DNA of 64,000 nucleotides. It comes from Pseudoalteromonas phenolica (GTDB taxonomy: Bacteria; Pseudomonadota; Gammaproteobacteria; Enterobacterales; Alteromonadaceae). Made by a program: the position numbers and the translations under genes. The stretch spans positions 682,001 to 746,000 of the forward strand of contig NZ_CP013187.1 in NCBI RefSeq assembly GCF_001444405.1, read 5' to 3'. This document shows positions 24,943-34,255 of the stretch, piece by piece; position 1 is the first letter of the stretch, and each line of letters begins with the position of its first letter. Under the pieces are notes generated by a model. The model did not search any database. It was not told the DNA's origin and saw only the letters and a list, made by a program, of their open reading frames with translations.

Positions 24943-27900
24943 ATGAATAAAAAAACAATAACACTCGCTTTAGCAGGACTTTTTAGTGCAGCCTCAGCGA
25001 ATGCATCCGATAATACAAAACTGCTTCTGTCGCCAACCATCAGTAAAAATCACATTGCGTTTGTCTACGCTGGTGATATTTATCGTACTAATAAAAAAGG
25101 TGAAGAGGTTGTTCGTTTAACATCTCATGCTGCTGACGAGCGTGACCCGCATTTATCTCCTAACGGTAAATGGGTGGCTTACACAGGCGGTTATGATGGC
25201 AATAGCGATGTTTACATCATATCGATTGACGGTGGTCAGCCTAAGCGCCTCACTTTCCATAGTAGTAGAGATACTGTGATTGGTTGGGCTGATGATGGCG
25301 ACAGCGTCTTGTTTACTTCATATCGTGAAACAGCTAATGGTCGTACTGGCCAGCTTTATAAAGTGAGCGTTAAGGGCGGTTTACCACAGAAGGTGATGGA
25401 GGCGTCAGTCGCAAATGGTGACTTGTCTAGCAATAACCGTTACTTAGCTTATAACCCTCATCACCCTGCGCATGCAGGAAGTAGTGGTTGGAGAAACCAC
25501 CGCGGCGGAACAACCCCTCCAGTTTGGATCTACGATTTAAAAGAAAACAGCTATAAAGAGATCCCTCATGTAAATGCCAGCGACACGCATCCTATGTGGG
25601 TGGGTGACAAAGTGTATTTCTTATCAGATCGAAGCAAGCATAAGCGCCTATATAGCTACGACGATGGCAAAATAAAACAAGTCAGTAAAAACAAAAACTG
25701 GGATATTACGAGTGCCGATGCCTATGGACGAGAAATTGTTTATAGCATGGGTGGTGAGCTTTATATTTTTGATAGTAAAAAGAAACGCAGTAAAAAATTA
25801 GATATCTCTCTAAATCCTGATTTACCGCAATTACGTGCATCATGGAAAAGCGCCATGCCTTCATTGACGAATGCGGAGCTTTCAACGACGGGTAAACGTG
25901 TTCTGTTAAGTGCGCGTGGCGAGATTTTTAGTGTGCCTATCAAAGATGGCGCAACAAAGAATTTAACTAAGTCGAGCGGTGCTAATGACCGCGATGGTTT
26001 ATGGTCACCAAAAGGTGATGAACTGGCTTATATTACAGATGAAAATGGCCTTTACCAGATTGTGATTGCTGACCAATTTGGTAAAGAACAAAAACGCTTT
26101 GCTGCAAACGAAAGTGTGGCAGACGCAAGACTTTTGCATTTCACCGGTGACGGCAAACAACTTGTGTATACCGATTCTAAAATGAATCTGTGGTTACTGG
26201 AGTTGGACTCAGGTAACAAAACCAAAGTCATGCAAAATATCAATATGAACGGCTTTAATACCGCGGTTTCAAAAGATGGAAAGCTGCTTGCCTATACCAA
26301 AACCAATGATAATTATTTCAGAGATTTATATGTCTATGAGATTGCATCAGGAGAGCATGTAAAAATCACTGACAGCATGAGCCATAGTACATCTCCTGCG
26401 TTTAGTCCTGATGGAGAACTATTGTACTTTGCATCATCGACTAATCATGGTCAAAGCGCGTTCTTCCTTGATATGAGTACGCAAGAAAACCCGCAGCGTT
26501 ATGGTTTGTACGCAGCGGTATTGAAAGCCGATGGTAAATCACCGCTACTGCCTAAACTAGCTGATGAAGATGCTGTTGAAGAAAAAAGCACAGACGATAA
26601 ATCAGCCGCTAAAGATGACAGTAAAGAAGCAAAAAGCGATAAGAAGTCAGATAAGCAAGAAGTCAAACCGGCAATAGATGCCCAAGGCATTGAAACACGT
26701 ATTGTCGCGCTGCCTGTGCCACAACGTTTCTATTCGTCGTTAACTGTGGGTGATGACAAGAATTTATACTTTGTTGAGAATGAACAGCCTGGCAGCAGTA
26801 TCGAAACTTCAGGTCGTGCACTGCGAGATGCAAGTTTAAAACGATTTAATACTAAAAAGCGTAAAGTCGAAGAAGTAAAAAGTGGCGTATTCAACGTTCG
26901 AACTTCTCATGATGGTAAGCATTTATTGATGTTGAGCCAAGGCAATAAACTCAGCGTTGGTAAAGTGGGGGCAACGGTCAAAGCGAAAGCGATTAACACC
27001 GGTGGTGTGAAAGCGCTTATTGAGCCTCGTCAAGAATGGGCACAGATCTTCACTGAAGGCTGGCGCAATCAACGTGACTATTTTTATGATGCTAATTTCC
27101 ATGGTTTAGATTGGCAAAAGGTGTATGAGAAGTATCAGCCATTGGTTGAGCATGTTGGTCGACGTGAAGACTTAAACTATCTGATGCGTGAAATGATTTC
27201 TGAAATGGAAGTCGGCCACAATGTTGTTTATGGTGGTGATGGTCATCGTGAGCAACGTGTTGCTGTTGGTTTATTAGGTGCCGACTTTGTTGTTAAAAAC
27301 AACCAGTATACCGTTGGCAAAATTTACACCGGTGAAAACTGGAACCCGCACCTTAAAGCGCCGCTAGCAATGCCGGGCATTGAAGTGGCCGAAGGAGATG
27401 TGATCCATAGCGTTGATGGCGAGCCATTAACTGGCGCAGATAATATTTATCGCTTGTTTACTGGTAAAGCGAATACCCAAGTTCGCCTAGAAGTAAGTAA
27501 GACGGGCAAGCAAGAAGATGCCAAAGTAGTTGTGGTCGAGACTATCAGTAATGAGCGTATGCTACGCCACTGGAACTGGGTTGAAGACAATCGTAAATAC
27601 GTTTGGCAGCAAACCGATGGTAAAGCTGGCTACGTTTATTTACCTAACACAACGACGGCAGGGTATACCAACTTTAACCGTATGTTCTACCCACAAACAG
27701 ATAAACCAAGCATGATCATTGATGAACGTAGTAATGGTGGTGGTCAAGCAGCAAACTACATTACGGATGTTCTGTCTCGTCAATATTTAGCGGGTTGGAA
27801 ATATCGTTCAGGCGATATGATTTTGAGCACGCCAGCAGGTGCAGTGTATGGCCCTAAAGTGATGCTTATCGACCAAGATGCAGGTTCGGGCGGTGATTTT

Positions 27901-28233
27901 TTACCTTACAGCTTTAGCCGTATGGGGTTAGGCACTCTGATCGGTAAAACGACATGGGGTGGATTAATTGGTGTTTCGGCAAATCGTAACTTTGTTGATG
28001 GTGGCAGAATGAATGTGCCTCACTTTAGGTTCTTTACACCAGATCATGAATGGCGTGTTGAAAATGAAGGGGTTAAACCTGATATTGACGTTGAGCAAGA
28101 TCCTGTACTGGTAAATCAGGGCAAAGATCCACAACTTGATCGTGCTATTAGCGAAGTGTTAGAGCAGTTGAAAACCTTTAAACCAGTTAGGCACACTGTT
28201 GCACCTGCGATGCCTAAAGAGCTAGGAAAATAA
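24943..28233 (+). CDS. Tricorn-like S41 peptidase, exported
   Basis: 1096 residues from the ATG at 24943, chosen because MNKKTITLALAGLFSAASA is a clean signal peptide. An upstream ATG at 24883 would bury it. The N-terminal 550 residues are beta-propeller repeats (HLSPNGKWVAYTGGYDG, AFSPDGELLYFAS). A Lys/Asp-rich linker, a tricorn core domain, a PDZ domain (PGIEVAEGDVIHSVDGEPL) and the S41 catalytic domain follow. The nucleophile is the Ser of DQDAGSGGD, and SNGGGQAANY precedes it. It is probably a periplasmic peptide-degrading enzyme. It ends in a strong terminator. Confidence 0.92.
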   Translation: MNKKTITLALAGLFSAASANASDNTKLLLSPTISKNHIAFVYAGDIYRTNKKGEEVVRLTSHAADERDPHLSPNGKWVAYTGGYDGNSDVYIISIDGGQPKRLTFHSSRDTVIGWADDGDSVLFTSYRETANGRTGQLYKVSVKGGLPQKVMEASVANGDLSSNNRYLAYNPHHPAHAGSSGWRNHRGGTTPPVWIYDLKENSYKEIPHVNASDTHPMWVGDKVYFLSDRSKHKRLYSYDDGKIKQVSKNKNWDITSADAYGREIVYSMGGELYIFDSKKKRSKKLDISLNPDLPQLRASWKSAMPSLTNAELSTTGKRVLLSARGEIFSVPIKDGATKNLTKSSGANDRDGLWSPKGDELAYITDENGLYQIVIADQFGKEQKRFAANESVADARLLHFTGDGKQLVYTDSKMNLWLLELDSGNKTKVMQNINMNGFNTAVSKDGKLLAYTKTNDNYFRDLYVYEIASGEHVKITDSMSHSTSPAFSPDGELLYFASSTNHGQSAFFLDMSTQENPQRYGLYAAVLKADGKSPLLPKLADEDAVEEKSTDDKSAAKDDSKEAKSDKKSDKQEVKPAIDAQGIETRIVALPVPQRFYSSLTVGDDKNLYFVENEQPGSSIETSGRALRDASLKRFNTKKRKVEEVKSGVFNVRTSHDGKHLLMLSQGNKLSVGKVGATVKAKAINTGGVKALIEPRQEWAQIFTEGWRNQRDYFYDANFHGLDWQKVYEKYQPLVEHVGRREDLNYLMREMISEMEVGHNVVYGGDGHREQRVAVGLLGADFVVKNNQYTVGKIYTGENWNPHLKAPLAMPGIEVAEGDVIHSVDGEPLTGADNIYRLFTGKANTQVRLEVSKTGKQEDAKVVVVETISNERMLRHWNWVEDNRKYVWQQTDGKAGYVYLPNTTTAGYTNFNRMFYPQTDKPSMIIDERSNGGGQAANYITDVLSRQYLAGWKYRSGDMILSTPAGAVYGPKVMLIDQDAGSGGDFLPYSFSRMGLGTLIGKTTWGGLIGVSANRNFVDGGRMNVPHFRFFTPDHEWRVENEGVKPDIDVEQDPVLVNQGKDPQLDRAISEVLEQLKTFKPVRHTVAPAMPKELGK

Positions 28234-28281
28234 TTTAGGTGTAAAATCTTAAGTTACTTTTAACGACATATAAGAGTAAAG

Positions 28282-28306
28282 GCCCACATCTATGTGGGCT
28301 TTTTTT
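28282..28306 (+). terminator. Terminator after the S41 peptidase gene
   Basis: GCCCACA-tcta-TGTGGGC followed by TTTTTTTAT, 49 nt after the stop codon. Confidence 0.9.
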
Positions 28307-28506
28307 ATCTTTGCTAATTCAATAGATTAATATGAAGACAGCGAACTGTACGGCATAAATAATTAGAGAATAGAAACATATACCAACTCTGTGTCACGAT
28401 TAATGGAGTTATAATTAAAACGGCAGATTTTATTTAAACGTATATTTATTTGTGCCCCAAAATCAGACTAAGCATGGGGCACCTACAAAATAACTTATGA
28501 TTTACT

Positions 28507-29427
28507 CTACGTGTTATAAATTCGGCCAATAAACCAAGCTAAGCCACCAGATTTAGAGTTGCCACGAATATTTAAGCCTAAGCCTCCTTTGCTTACTTCA
28601 TGGTACAGATCTTTCTTTTTCTCTGTCAGTTTTGAGATTTGCTCTGCAGATTTATCGAACTCACAATAACAATTATTGCTGCCATTTAAAGGACATTCAG
28701 CACCAAATGCGAGCGTTTCCTGACCGGTTAGTAGCGTAAACCCTGATTGTGTGCCGTAGAGTGCTCCATCTTTTTTAGAAGATGTGAAAAAACCCGCATT
28801 GGAGAAGGTTTGCCCATCTTTTTCAAATGTTGATGTTATGGAAGTTGTGTAAGACGTCGTTTTGCCATGTGTATTGAAGTGTTTTCCGAACTTATAATTT
28901 TCATCTGAATCATTGATGATAAGTACAGTTGTAAATGCGGGTTTCAGCATAAAATAAATTATCGGAATGATGACTAAAATAATTGCAGCAATAATTTCCC
29001 CGATTTCACCGAGGTTTTCAGCCACATCGAGTGCGATTTCAATTGCACTTTTGATCACTTCTGTCGTTATCTTGTCGTGATCTTTCAATGTGTTTTCAAA
29101 TGCTTCAGTGGCTAATACGCCAAATGCCGCAACACCTACATCCATCATTTTATCTGCTATCTCGCTGTGGCTTTTTTTCTTGTCTACCATATCAGCAATA
29201 TCACTTAAGCCGTCGACTAAACTTTTCAGCTCTTTCTCAATACTCTTTCCAGTACTGTCGAGGAGCGCGGCTCTTTTATCTGGTAGTAATGTAAAAAAAT
29301 CAGCTTTTTCTATCTTGTTTGAAGATTGCACAAACTCGTAGTAAGCCTCCTGCTTTTTTTCGTTACATTGTTCATTTTCCAGTTTTTCATATAGTGATGG
29401 GTGATTTTTTTCTAACAGTGATTTCAT
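28507..29427 (-). CDS. Unrecognised protein with helical N-terminus, one hydrophobic segment and beta-rich tail
   Basis: 306 residues, no signal peptide. Residues 1-140 are predicted helical and charged. 142-161 is a strongly hydrophobic segment (EIIAAIILVIIPIIYFML). 165-306 is Ser/Thr/Gly-rich and beta-like (VLIINDSDENYKFGKHF, GLNIRGNSKSGGLAWFIG), with ECPLNGSNNCYCEFD holding three cysteines. This plan of a helical bundle, a membrane-inserting hairpin and a beta domain resembles some pore-forming toxins. That is a resemblance of architecture only and no motif proves it. AAGG lies 7 nt before the ATG. It is divergent from the ferritin-like/MNIO operon across 494 nt. Confidence 0.7.
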   Translation of the reverse strand: MKSLLEKNHPSLYEKLENEQCNEKKQEAYYEFVQSSNKIEKADFFTLLPDKRAALLDSTGKSIEKELKSLVDGLSDIADMVDKKKSHSEIADKMMDVGVAAFGVLATEAFENTLKDHDKITTEVIKSAIEIALDVAENLGEIGEIIAAIILVIIPIIYFMLKPAFTTVLIINDSDENYKFGKHFNTHGKTTSYTTSITSTFEKDGQTFSNAGFFTSSKKDGALYGTQSGFTLLTGQETLAFGAECPLNGSNNCYCEFDKSAEQISKLTEKKKDLYHEVSKGGLGLNIRGNSKSGGLAWFIGRIYNT

Positions 29428-29921
29428 AGTTTTACCTTAAATTAGTGAATGACTTCTTCCTAGAAAGCGGTAACACAAATTTAAGCATGGAAAATACTTA
29501 TAACCATTACAGGCTATTACAATGCTTATTATTTTGGGAGATGAAGTAATTAAGGTATTGAATTTAAATAATATAAAGCTTTGATTTCGCTGTTTTAGTT
29601 GTTCGTACGTCAAGTAAGAAAATGAAAATCAGAAAATGAACATTGGATATATTATGAATCAGTACAAAGTGACGAAATCTGATCGCTGTATTTATTTAAT
29701 CTACCCAATTCACCATTCTAATATGTGGTAAATGTTAAAAGTTTGTAATGCTGTGTAATCTTCTTCAGCGGTGTTTTCGACTACTGTGTATAACGAGCGG
29801 TCATCGCTCACCTGTACTAGCTAACTAAAATTTGTGAGTCACAGCTGGATAAAACATCCAGCCACATTTTTATGTAGGCCAGCAATATTACACAACGTTC
29901 ACCGTCACAAAGGAGCAAGTT
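29428..29921. promoter_or_regulatory. Divergent region before the ferritin-like/MNIO operon
   Basis: 494 nt, AT-rich, no gene seen. A hairpin GCTGGAT-aaaac-ATCCAGC (29844-29862) followed by cacattttta lies 60 nt before the first operon gene. It could be an attenuator or a leader structure. Promoters for both directions should lie here. Confidence 0.45.
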
Positions 29922-32264
29922 ATGAATGTGCAGAACAAAATAGACCCATCGGTAGAAGTAGGCAAAGAAATTAATCCTGAACTCCTCCTCAGTGCTATGC
30001 AAAAGCAGAAAATAAAAGCGCGTGATAGCAAATACAAAGAGGCCGACTTATCTTGTTTACGGGCAATTGCACAAGCAGCAATTAACGTAGAGTTATTCAC
30101 AATTCCACTATATATGACTAGTCTCTACTCGATTCAGGGCACACACCAAATTGCTGATTCGTCGAATCTCTACCCTGGTCGTTATTGGCCTGGGCTCGGG
30201 CCTTCTGCTGGCTATATTCCTGAAGATAGACGTAATGAGTACGATGTTAATTTAGAACCGCTTTTCAATATTGATTGCTTGGCAGGAGAGTCAGGTAATG
30301 TAAACAAGCAAGCCGAAAAATATGCTCTGTCTGTGAATCAGCAGGTGTTCAATGGCGTATATAGTGTCTTTATTGAAGAAATGTTGCACTTACAGCTTGC
30401 CTCAAATATGGCGAGTAAATTGGGGCTAACACCAAGTTTTACTAGTCAGGCATTGATCAACGAACAATATGGTTGGGAGTGTTACAACAACCAAAGTGGT
30501 ATTCCGCATATTCTGGACTTTGCTGACTGCACTACAGACTTATCGAAACTAAGCCCTGAGGTGCAAACTTACTTCAAAAAAATCTTCCCTGGCAAAACTT
30601 TACAAGACTTACGCGTTAACGCCACTGAGCTCAATAAAGAACAAACATTGCTCTTTATGCTGATTGAAGAAACGGAAGAGAACGCGAAGAAAATTATTCA
30701 ATCTAAATACTTAGAACCAAACAAAAAAACAAAGCGACCTAAGTATTTTGAACAAGCCCCGTATGATTGGTGGCAGCCAAACAATAAAGAAAGTGATTTG
30801 CCATTATTTGGTTCCATTGGGCATATGTATCTCAGTTATTGGAATTATATTCAGATCCAATATGACGATGGCACTAGCTTGCTCGATTACGCAACGATTC
30901 AACGTGACTACTTTAATGAACGCTCTGGCGATAAAGGCTATCAAGCACAGTTCCCAGGTATTAATGGTTCGCTCAACGTTAAGGCAGATCATACGGTTTT
31001 AAAAGAAGCCTTAATGAATAATGTGAATGCCATTACAGATCAAGGCGAAGGTGGCGGTGTAGCTGAAATGCTGAGTAAATGCTGGGTTGAAGAACAATGG
31101 GCGCAGAACCTTCTTGCAGCTCTGGCAGCGTCATCGGAAGAAGAGCATCCAAGTAAAGTTAAAGAAAAGTTTCAACCTAGTGCCGAAGCATTAAAAGCAG
31201 ATTACCCAGCAAGCGGCGATGAAGGGCCTATTTCTGGCTCTGCGTGCGCGCGGATCACGAATAAATACAAAGATCATTTTCAAATATTCTCAGACACATT
31301 GCAGCTGATCGTTGATTTTGAAAAACCTAACGCTAGCTCAAGTGAGCGTTATATGACTTGGCCAACTTGGTTTGCTGAGGGTAATGCTTGGAGTTCAGCG
31401 TTGTTAGACCCAAATGGTGGAGATAAGGCGCATAAAACTAACTCGCAACTGCCGCAGGTAGAGAGCGTGGTTCAAGCACTAAATAATTTGAAGCTAGCAG
31501 CAAATATTGGTGATACTCATAAGTTATTTAGCCAATCTGCGGTTGGCACAATTAAAGGGCTAACGACAGCGCTTGACCGTTATTGGTCTGGTCAAACTAA
31601 TGAGTTTCCTGGTCCTGCAATGGGTGGCTCTGGCGATAGGGTGTCGATTTGTTGGGCCACCACAGGCATTGCACCAGATCTGGTAACAGGTATTGAGCCC
31701 CAGAATCCTCAAACCCTATACCATGCCTGCCAAGGAATGAGTTATACCAATATTGGCTCTGATGGTTTACCGCCTCCAGAGGTGTATCACAGTTGTAAAG
31801 GCAGCAACGATTGTAAAGCACAAGGGGGATGTGGATTTGTGCATAGTACAACCGCTGGTGGCAGCTGTGGCGGCTCAGTCGCTAAAGGGCCGAAAAGTGC
31901 ACCTGCAGATAATAAGTGTAATAATTTAGGGGGGTGTGCAGTGCCAATTTCGGCTTCTCAGTTATTCCCTGAACTGGCTGACGGTGAGTATAAAATGCAG
32001 CTGTTTAAGTTTGATCTGAAAAACAAAAACAGTTTCTCAGCCATTGATTACACTTATCCAAAAAGTGATGATCCGTGCAAAGGCAAACAAGCTCCAGAAA
32101 AGCAAGATGAACACGTACTAATGCCTTACGAAAAAGGCGATGGGGTGTATAACATTGCTTGGCAAGCTTATTGTAATGCCAATGGTCTGTTGGATGCGGA
32201 TGGTAATCCAAAAGAACAGCCAACACCTTCAGATATTCGTCTCGCACTTCCTCCTTCAACTTGA
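29922..32264 (+). CDS. Ferritin-like (VioB/RebD-type) protein with Cys-rich tail
   Basis: 780 residues. The N-terminal ferritin-like domain (about 44-260) has the iron-ligand pattern of this group: E57 in INVELFTIPLYM, E152-E153-xx-H156 in IEEMLHLQLA, and a third acidic helix LLFMLIEETEEN. The middle is a helical region of unknown role. Residues 600-675 are Cys-rich with two similar starts, YHACQG (C603) and YHSCKGSNDCKAQGGCGF (C625, C631, C637), then GGSCGG (C649) and CNNLGGC (C666, C672). AAGGAG precedes the ATG. It is first in an operon with MNIO and DUF2063 genes, so the tail may be their modification substrate (inference). Confidence 0.8.
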   Translation: MNVQNKIDPSVEVGKEINPELLLSAMQKQKIKARDSKYKEADLSCLRAIAQAAINVELFTIPLYMTSLYSIQGTHQIADSSNLYPGRYWPGLGPSAGYIPEDRRNEYDVNLEPLFNIDCLAGESGNVNKQAEKYALSVNQQVFNGVYSVFIEEMLHLQLASNMASKLGLTPSFTSQALINEQYGWECYNNQSGIPHILDFADCTTDLSKLSPEVQTYFKKIFPGKTLQDLRVNATELNKEQTLLFMLIEETEENAKKIIQSKYLEPNKKTKRPKYFEQAPYDWWQPNNKESDLPLFGSIGHMYLSYWNYIQIQYDDGTSLLDYATIQRDYFNERSGDKGYQAQFPGINGSLNVKADHTVLKEALMNNVNAITDQGEGGGVAEMLSKCWVEEQWAQNLLAALAASSEEEHPSKVKEKFQPSAEALKADYPASGDEGPISGSACARITNKYKDHFQIFSDTLQLIVDFEKPNASSSERYMTWPTWFAEGNAWSSALLDPNGGDKAHKTNSQLPQVESVVQALNNLKLAANIGDTHKLFSQSAVGTIKGLTTALDRYWSGQTNEFPGPAMGGSGDRVSICWATTGIAPDLVTGIEPQNPQTLYHACQGMSYTNIGSDGLPPPEVYHSCKGSNDCKAQGGCGFVHSTTAGGSCGGSVAKGPKSAPADNKCNNLGGCAVPISASQLFPELADGEYKMQLFKFDLKNKNSFSAIDYTYPKSDDPCKGKQAPEKQDEHVLMPYEKGDGVYNIAWQAYCNANGLLDADGNPKEQPTPSDIRLALPPST

Positions 32265-32276
32265 TGGGAAGCTAGC

Positions 32277-33227
32277 ATGATAAAACGAACTCAGACGCAG
32301 CAGTTTTCTGCGTCTGCTATCAGCAAACTAGGCAATTTAGGGTTTGGTGTTGGACTGCGAAGTCAGCATTACCCTTATATTATGTCTCATCTAGATCAAG
32401 GCACGCCACTTGGTGTGGATTGGTTTGAAATCATCAGTGAAAACTATATTGATAATCACGGTTACGGTCGGTATGTGCTCGATCTGTTAAAGGAGCAATA
32501 TCCATTGGTAATGCATGGTGTATCAATGAATATTGGTAGTAGTGATCCACTTAATTTCGAATACCTGAGTAAGTTAAAAACTTTGGGTGAGTTTGTGAAG
32601 CCGCAACTTATTTCAGATCACTTATGCTGGACAGGTCTTGCGGGGTTAAATAGCCACGATTTGTTGCCTATGCCGTTAAACGACGAAAGTTTGCACCACG
32701 TTATTCGCCGCATTGATCAAGTTCAAGACTTTTTAGAGCGGCCTTTAATACTCGAAAACCCTTCAACTTACCTTGAGTTTCAGCATTCAACATTGACCGA
32801 AAGTGAGTTTTTTTGCGAGTTGGTTAAAGCTACTGGTTGTGGCATGTTGTTGGATGTAAACAATGTTTTTGTGAGCAGCTTTAATCATGGTTTTAATGCC
32901 GAGCAATTTATACATGAGTTACCACATGAACACATTGTGCAGATCCACCTTGCAGGTCCCAGTGATTGCGGTGACTGCTTGATTGATACGCATGACCAAC
33001 CCGTTCCAGAAAAAGTTTGGCAGTTATATCAATTAGCACAAAGCTTAACTGGTGGGGCGTCGACGCTACTTGAATGGGATGCCAATATTCCAAGCTTCCC
33101 TGAGCTTGTTGAAGAACTAAATAAAGCGAAGTTAGTACTTGAAGGTCACATTCCTCAGCAAGATACAGTATCTAAGACAAATGCCATTTCGACCCCGATT
33201 GTTAACGAGCGAGCAGAGTTATTGTAA
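32277..33227 (+). CDS. MNIO-family (DUF692) multinuclear iron enzyme
   Basis: 316 residues. DUF692 proteins are TIM-barrel enzymes with two or three irons that rewrite cysteine residues in peptides, as MbnB in methanobactin and TglH in 3-thiaglutamate synthesis. Family text with metal ligands is visible: WFEIISENYID, VMHGVSMNIGSSDPL, LISDHLCWTG, LILENPSTYLEF, LLDVNNVFVSSFNHGF and IVQIHLAGPSD. It starts 12 nt after the ferritin-like gene, and its stop overlaps the ATG of the DUF2063 gene (TAATG), so the three are co-translated. Confidence 0.93.
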   Translation: MIKRTQTQQFSASAISKLGNLGFGVGLRSQHYPYIMSHLDQGTPLGVDWFEIISENYIDNHGYGRYVLDLLKEQYPLVMHGVSMNIGSSDPLNFEYLSKLKTLGEFVKPQLISDHLCWTGLAGLNSHDLLPMPLNDESLHHVIRRIDQVQDFLERPLILENPSTYLEFQHSTLTESEFFCELVKATGCGMLLDVNNVFVSSFNHGFNAEQFIHELPHEHIVQIHLAGPSDCGDCLIDTHDQPVPEKVWQLYQLAQSLTGGASTLLEWDANIPSFPELVEELNKAKLVLEGHIPQQDTVSKTNAISTPIVNERAELL

Positions 33228-34090
33228 TGAAAGTACCCGATTTAACACAAACTCAGCAATGGCTTAGCACTGTCTTAATGGTTCGGGGCGACCTGCCTCA
33301 AAAGCTGAATAAAGCAGCTGCCAATGGCTTAACTTTGCATGAGTGCGTCAAAAGTAGCGAATCACTCAACGCCATGAGAAGAGTTGATATTTATGCTGCA
33401 GGCTATGTGATGCGCTTGGTTGAATGTCTTCGGGGGGAGTTTGCGTTGCTTTGTCGATTTATGGGAGATGAAGTGTTCGATACGTTTGCCAAAGCATTTA
33501 TTGTTACCTTGCCCTCAGAATCTTGGACGCTTCATCAGCTTGGTGCGCGTTTTTCTGATTTCTTAGCCCACACTAAGCCGGAAGGTGATTTTAATGCCCA
33601 TCAACAAGCGATGTTTAGTGTGCCATCAGAGCTGGCTAAGTTTGAAAGAGCAAAAGCATTAGCGCTGCTAAAACCCGGGCCTGAAACTGAGTATCAAAGT
33701 GAGGCAATCAGTGAACTTGAGTTACTTTGTGGTATTGCAGAAGAGCGCATTTTAGCTGTTCCTGAATCTGTTCAGCTTATTCATACTGAGTACTCTATAT
33801 TGCCGCTTGTCTCGCAGCTTGAGCAAGCAGAGCCGTGGACCTTACCTGCAGCAGAGTCGGTAAATATAGCGATATCTCGACAGCAATATCGGCTAAAAGT
33901 CACAACCTTAAACGACTGGCAAACAGACTTATTACTGCATTTTCAAGCGCAGCCGTTATGTTACCGTGATGCGGTAACGCATTGTGCTGAGCGAATGAAT
34001 ATAGCGCCACAAACTTTGAAGTCTCAGTTGGCTATTTGGCTGCCAAGTGCCGTTAATATCGGGCTATTTTCGTTTCAAAATAACCGTTAA
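33227..34090 (+). CDS. DUF2063-type partner protein of the MNIO enzyme
   Basis: 287 residues. The N-terminal half matches the DUF2063 partner seen beside DUF692 enzymes (RRVDIYAAGYVMRLVECLRG followed by FMGDEVFDTFAKAFI). The C-terminal half is a winged-helix-like part (CAERMNIAPQTLKSQLAIWL). In characterised systems such partners bind the peptide substrate and present it to the MNIO enzyme. The start codon overlaps the previous stop by 1 nt, indicating translational coupling and a fixed ratio with the enzyme. Confidence 0.85.
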   Translation: MKVPDLTQTQQWLSTVLMVRGDLPQKLNKAAANGLTLHECVKSSESLNAMRRVDIYAAGYVMRLVECLRGEFALLCRFMGDEVFDTFAKAFIVTLPSESWTLHQLGARFSDFLAHTKPEGDFNAHQQAMFSVPSELAKFERAKALALLKPGPETEYQSEAISELELLCGIAEERILAVPESVQLIHTEYSILPLVSQLEQAEPWTLPAAESVNIAISRQQYRLKVTTLNDWQTDLLLHFQAQPLCYRDAVTHCAERMNIAPQTLKSQLAIWLPSAVNIGLFSFQNNR

Positions 34091-34112
34091 GAGTTTGCTC
34101 TAACTCGCTATT

Positions 34113-34138
34113 AAACCTGTTATTTTTGTGACAGGTTT
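34113..34138 (+). terminator. Weak hairpin after the MNIO operon
   Basis: AAACCTGT-tatttttgtg-ACAGGTTT, 8 bp, 22 nt after the last stop codon. It lacks a following T-run, so termination efficiency is uncertain. Confidence 0.4.
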
Positions 34139-34255
34139 GACTAAGCGTTTGCAGCTATTAAAAGTCGCCTAATTTTAAACTGGAAGTCATAGCGCTGAGT
34201 CTACGACTTCCAGAAAGTGACACTTAAGTACGGCATATAAGAGGTTTTACACCTT

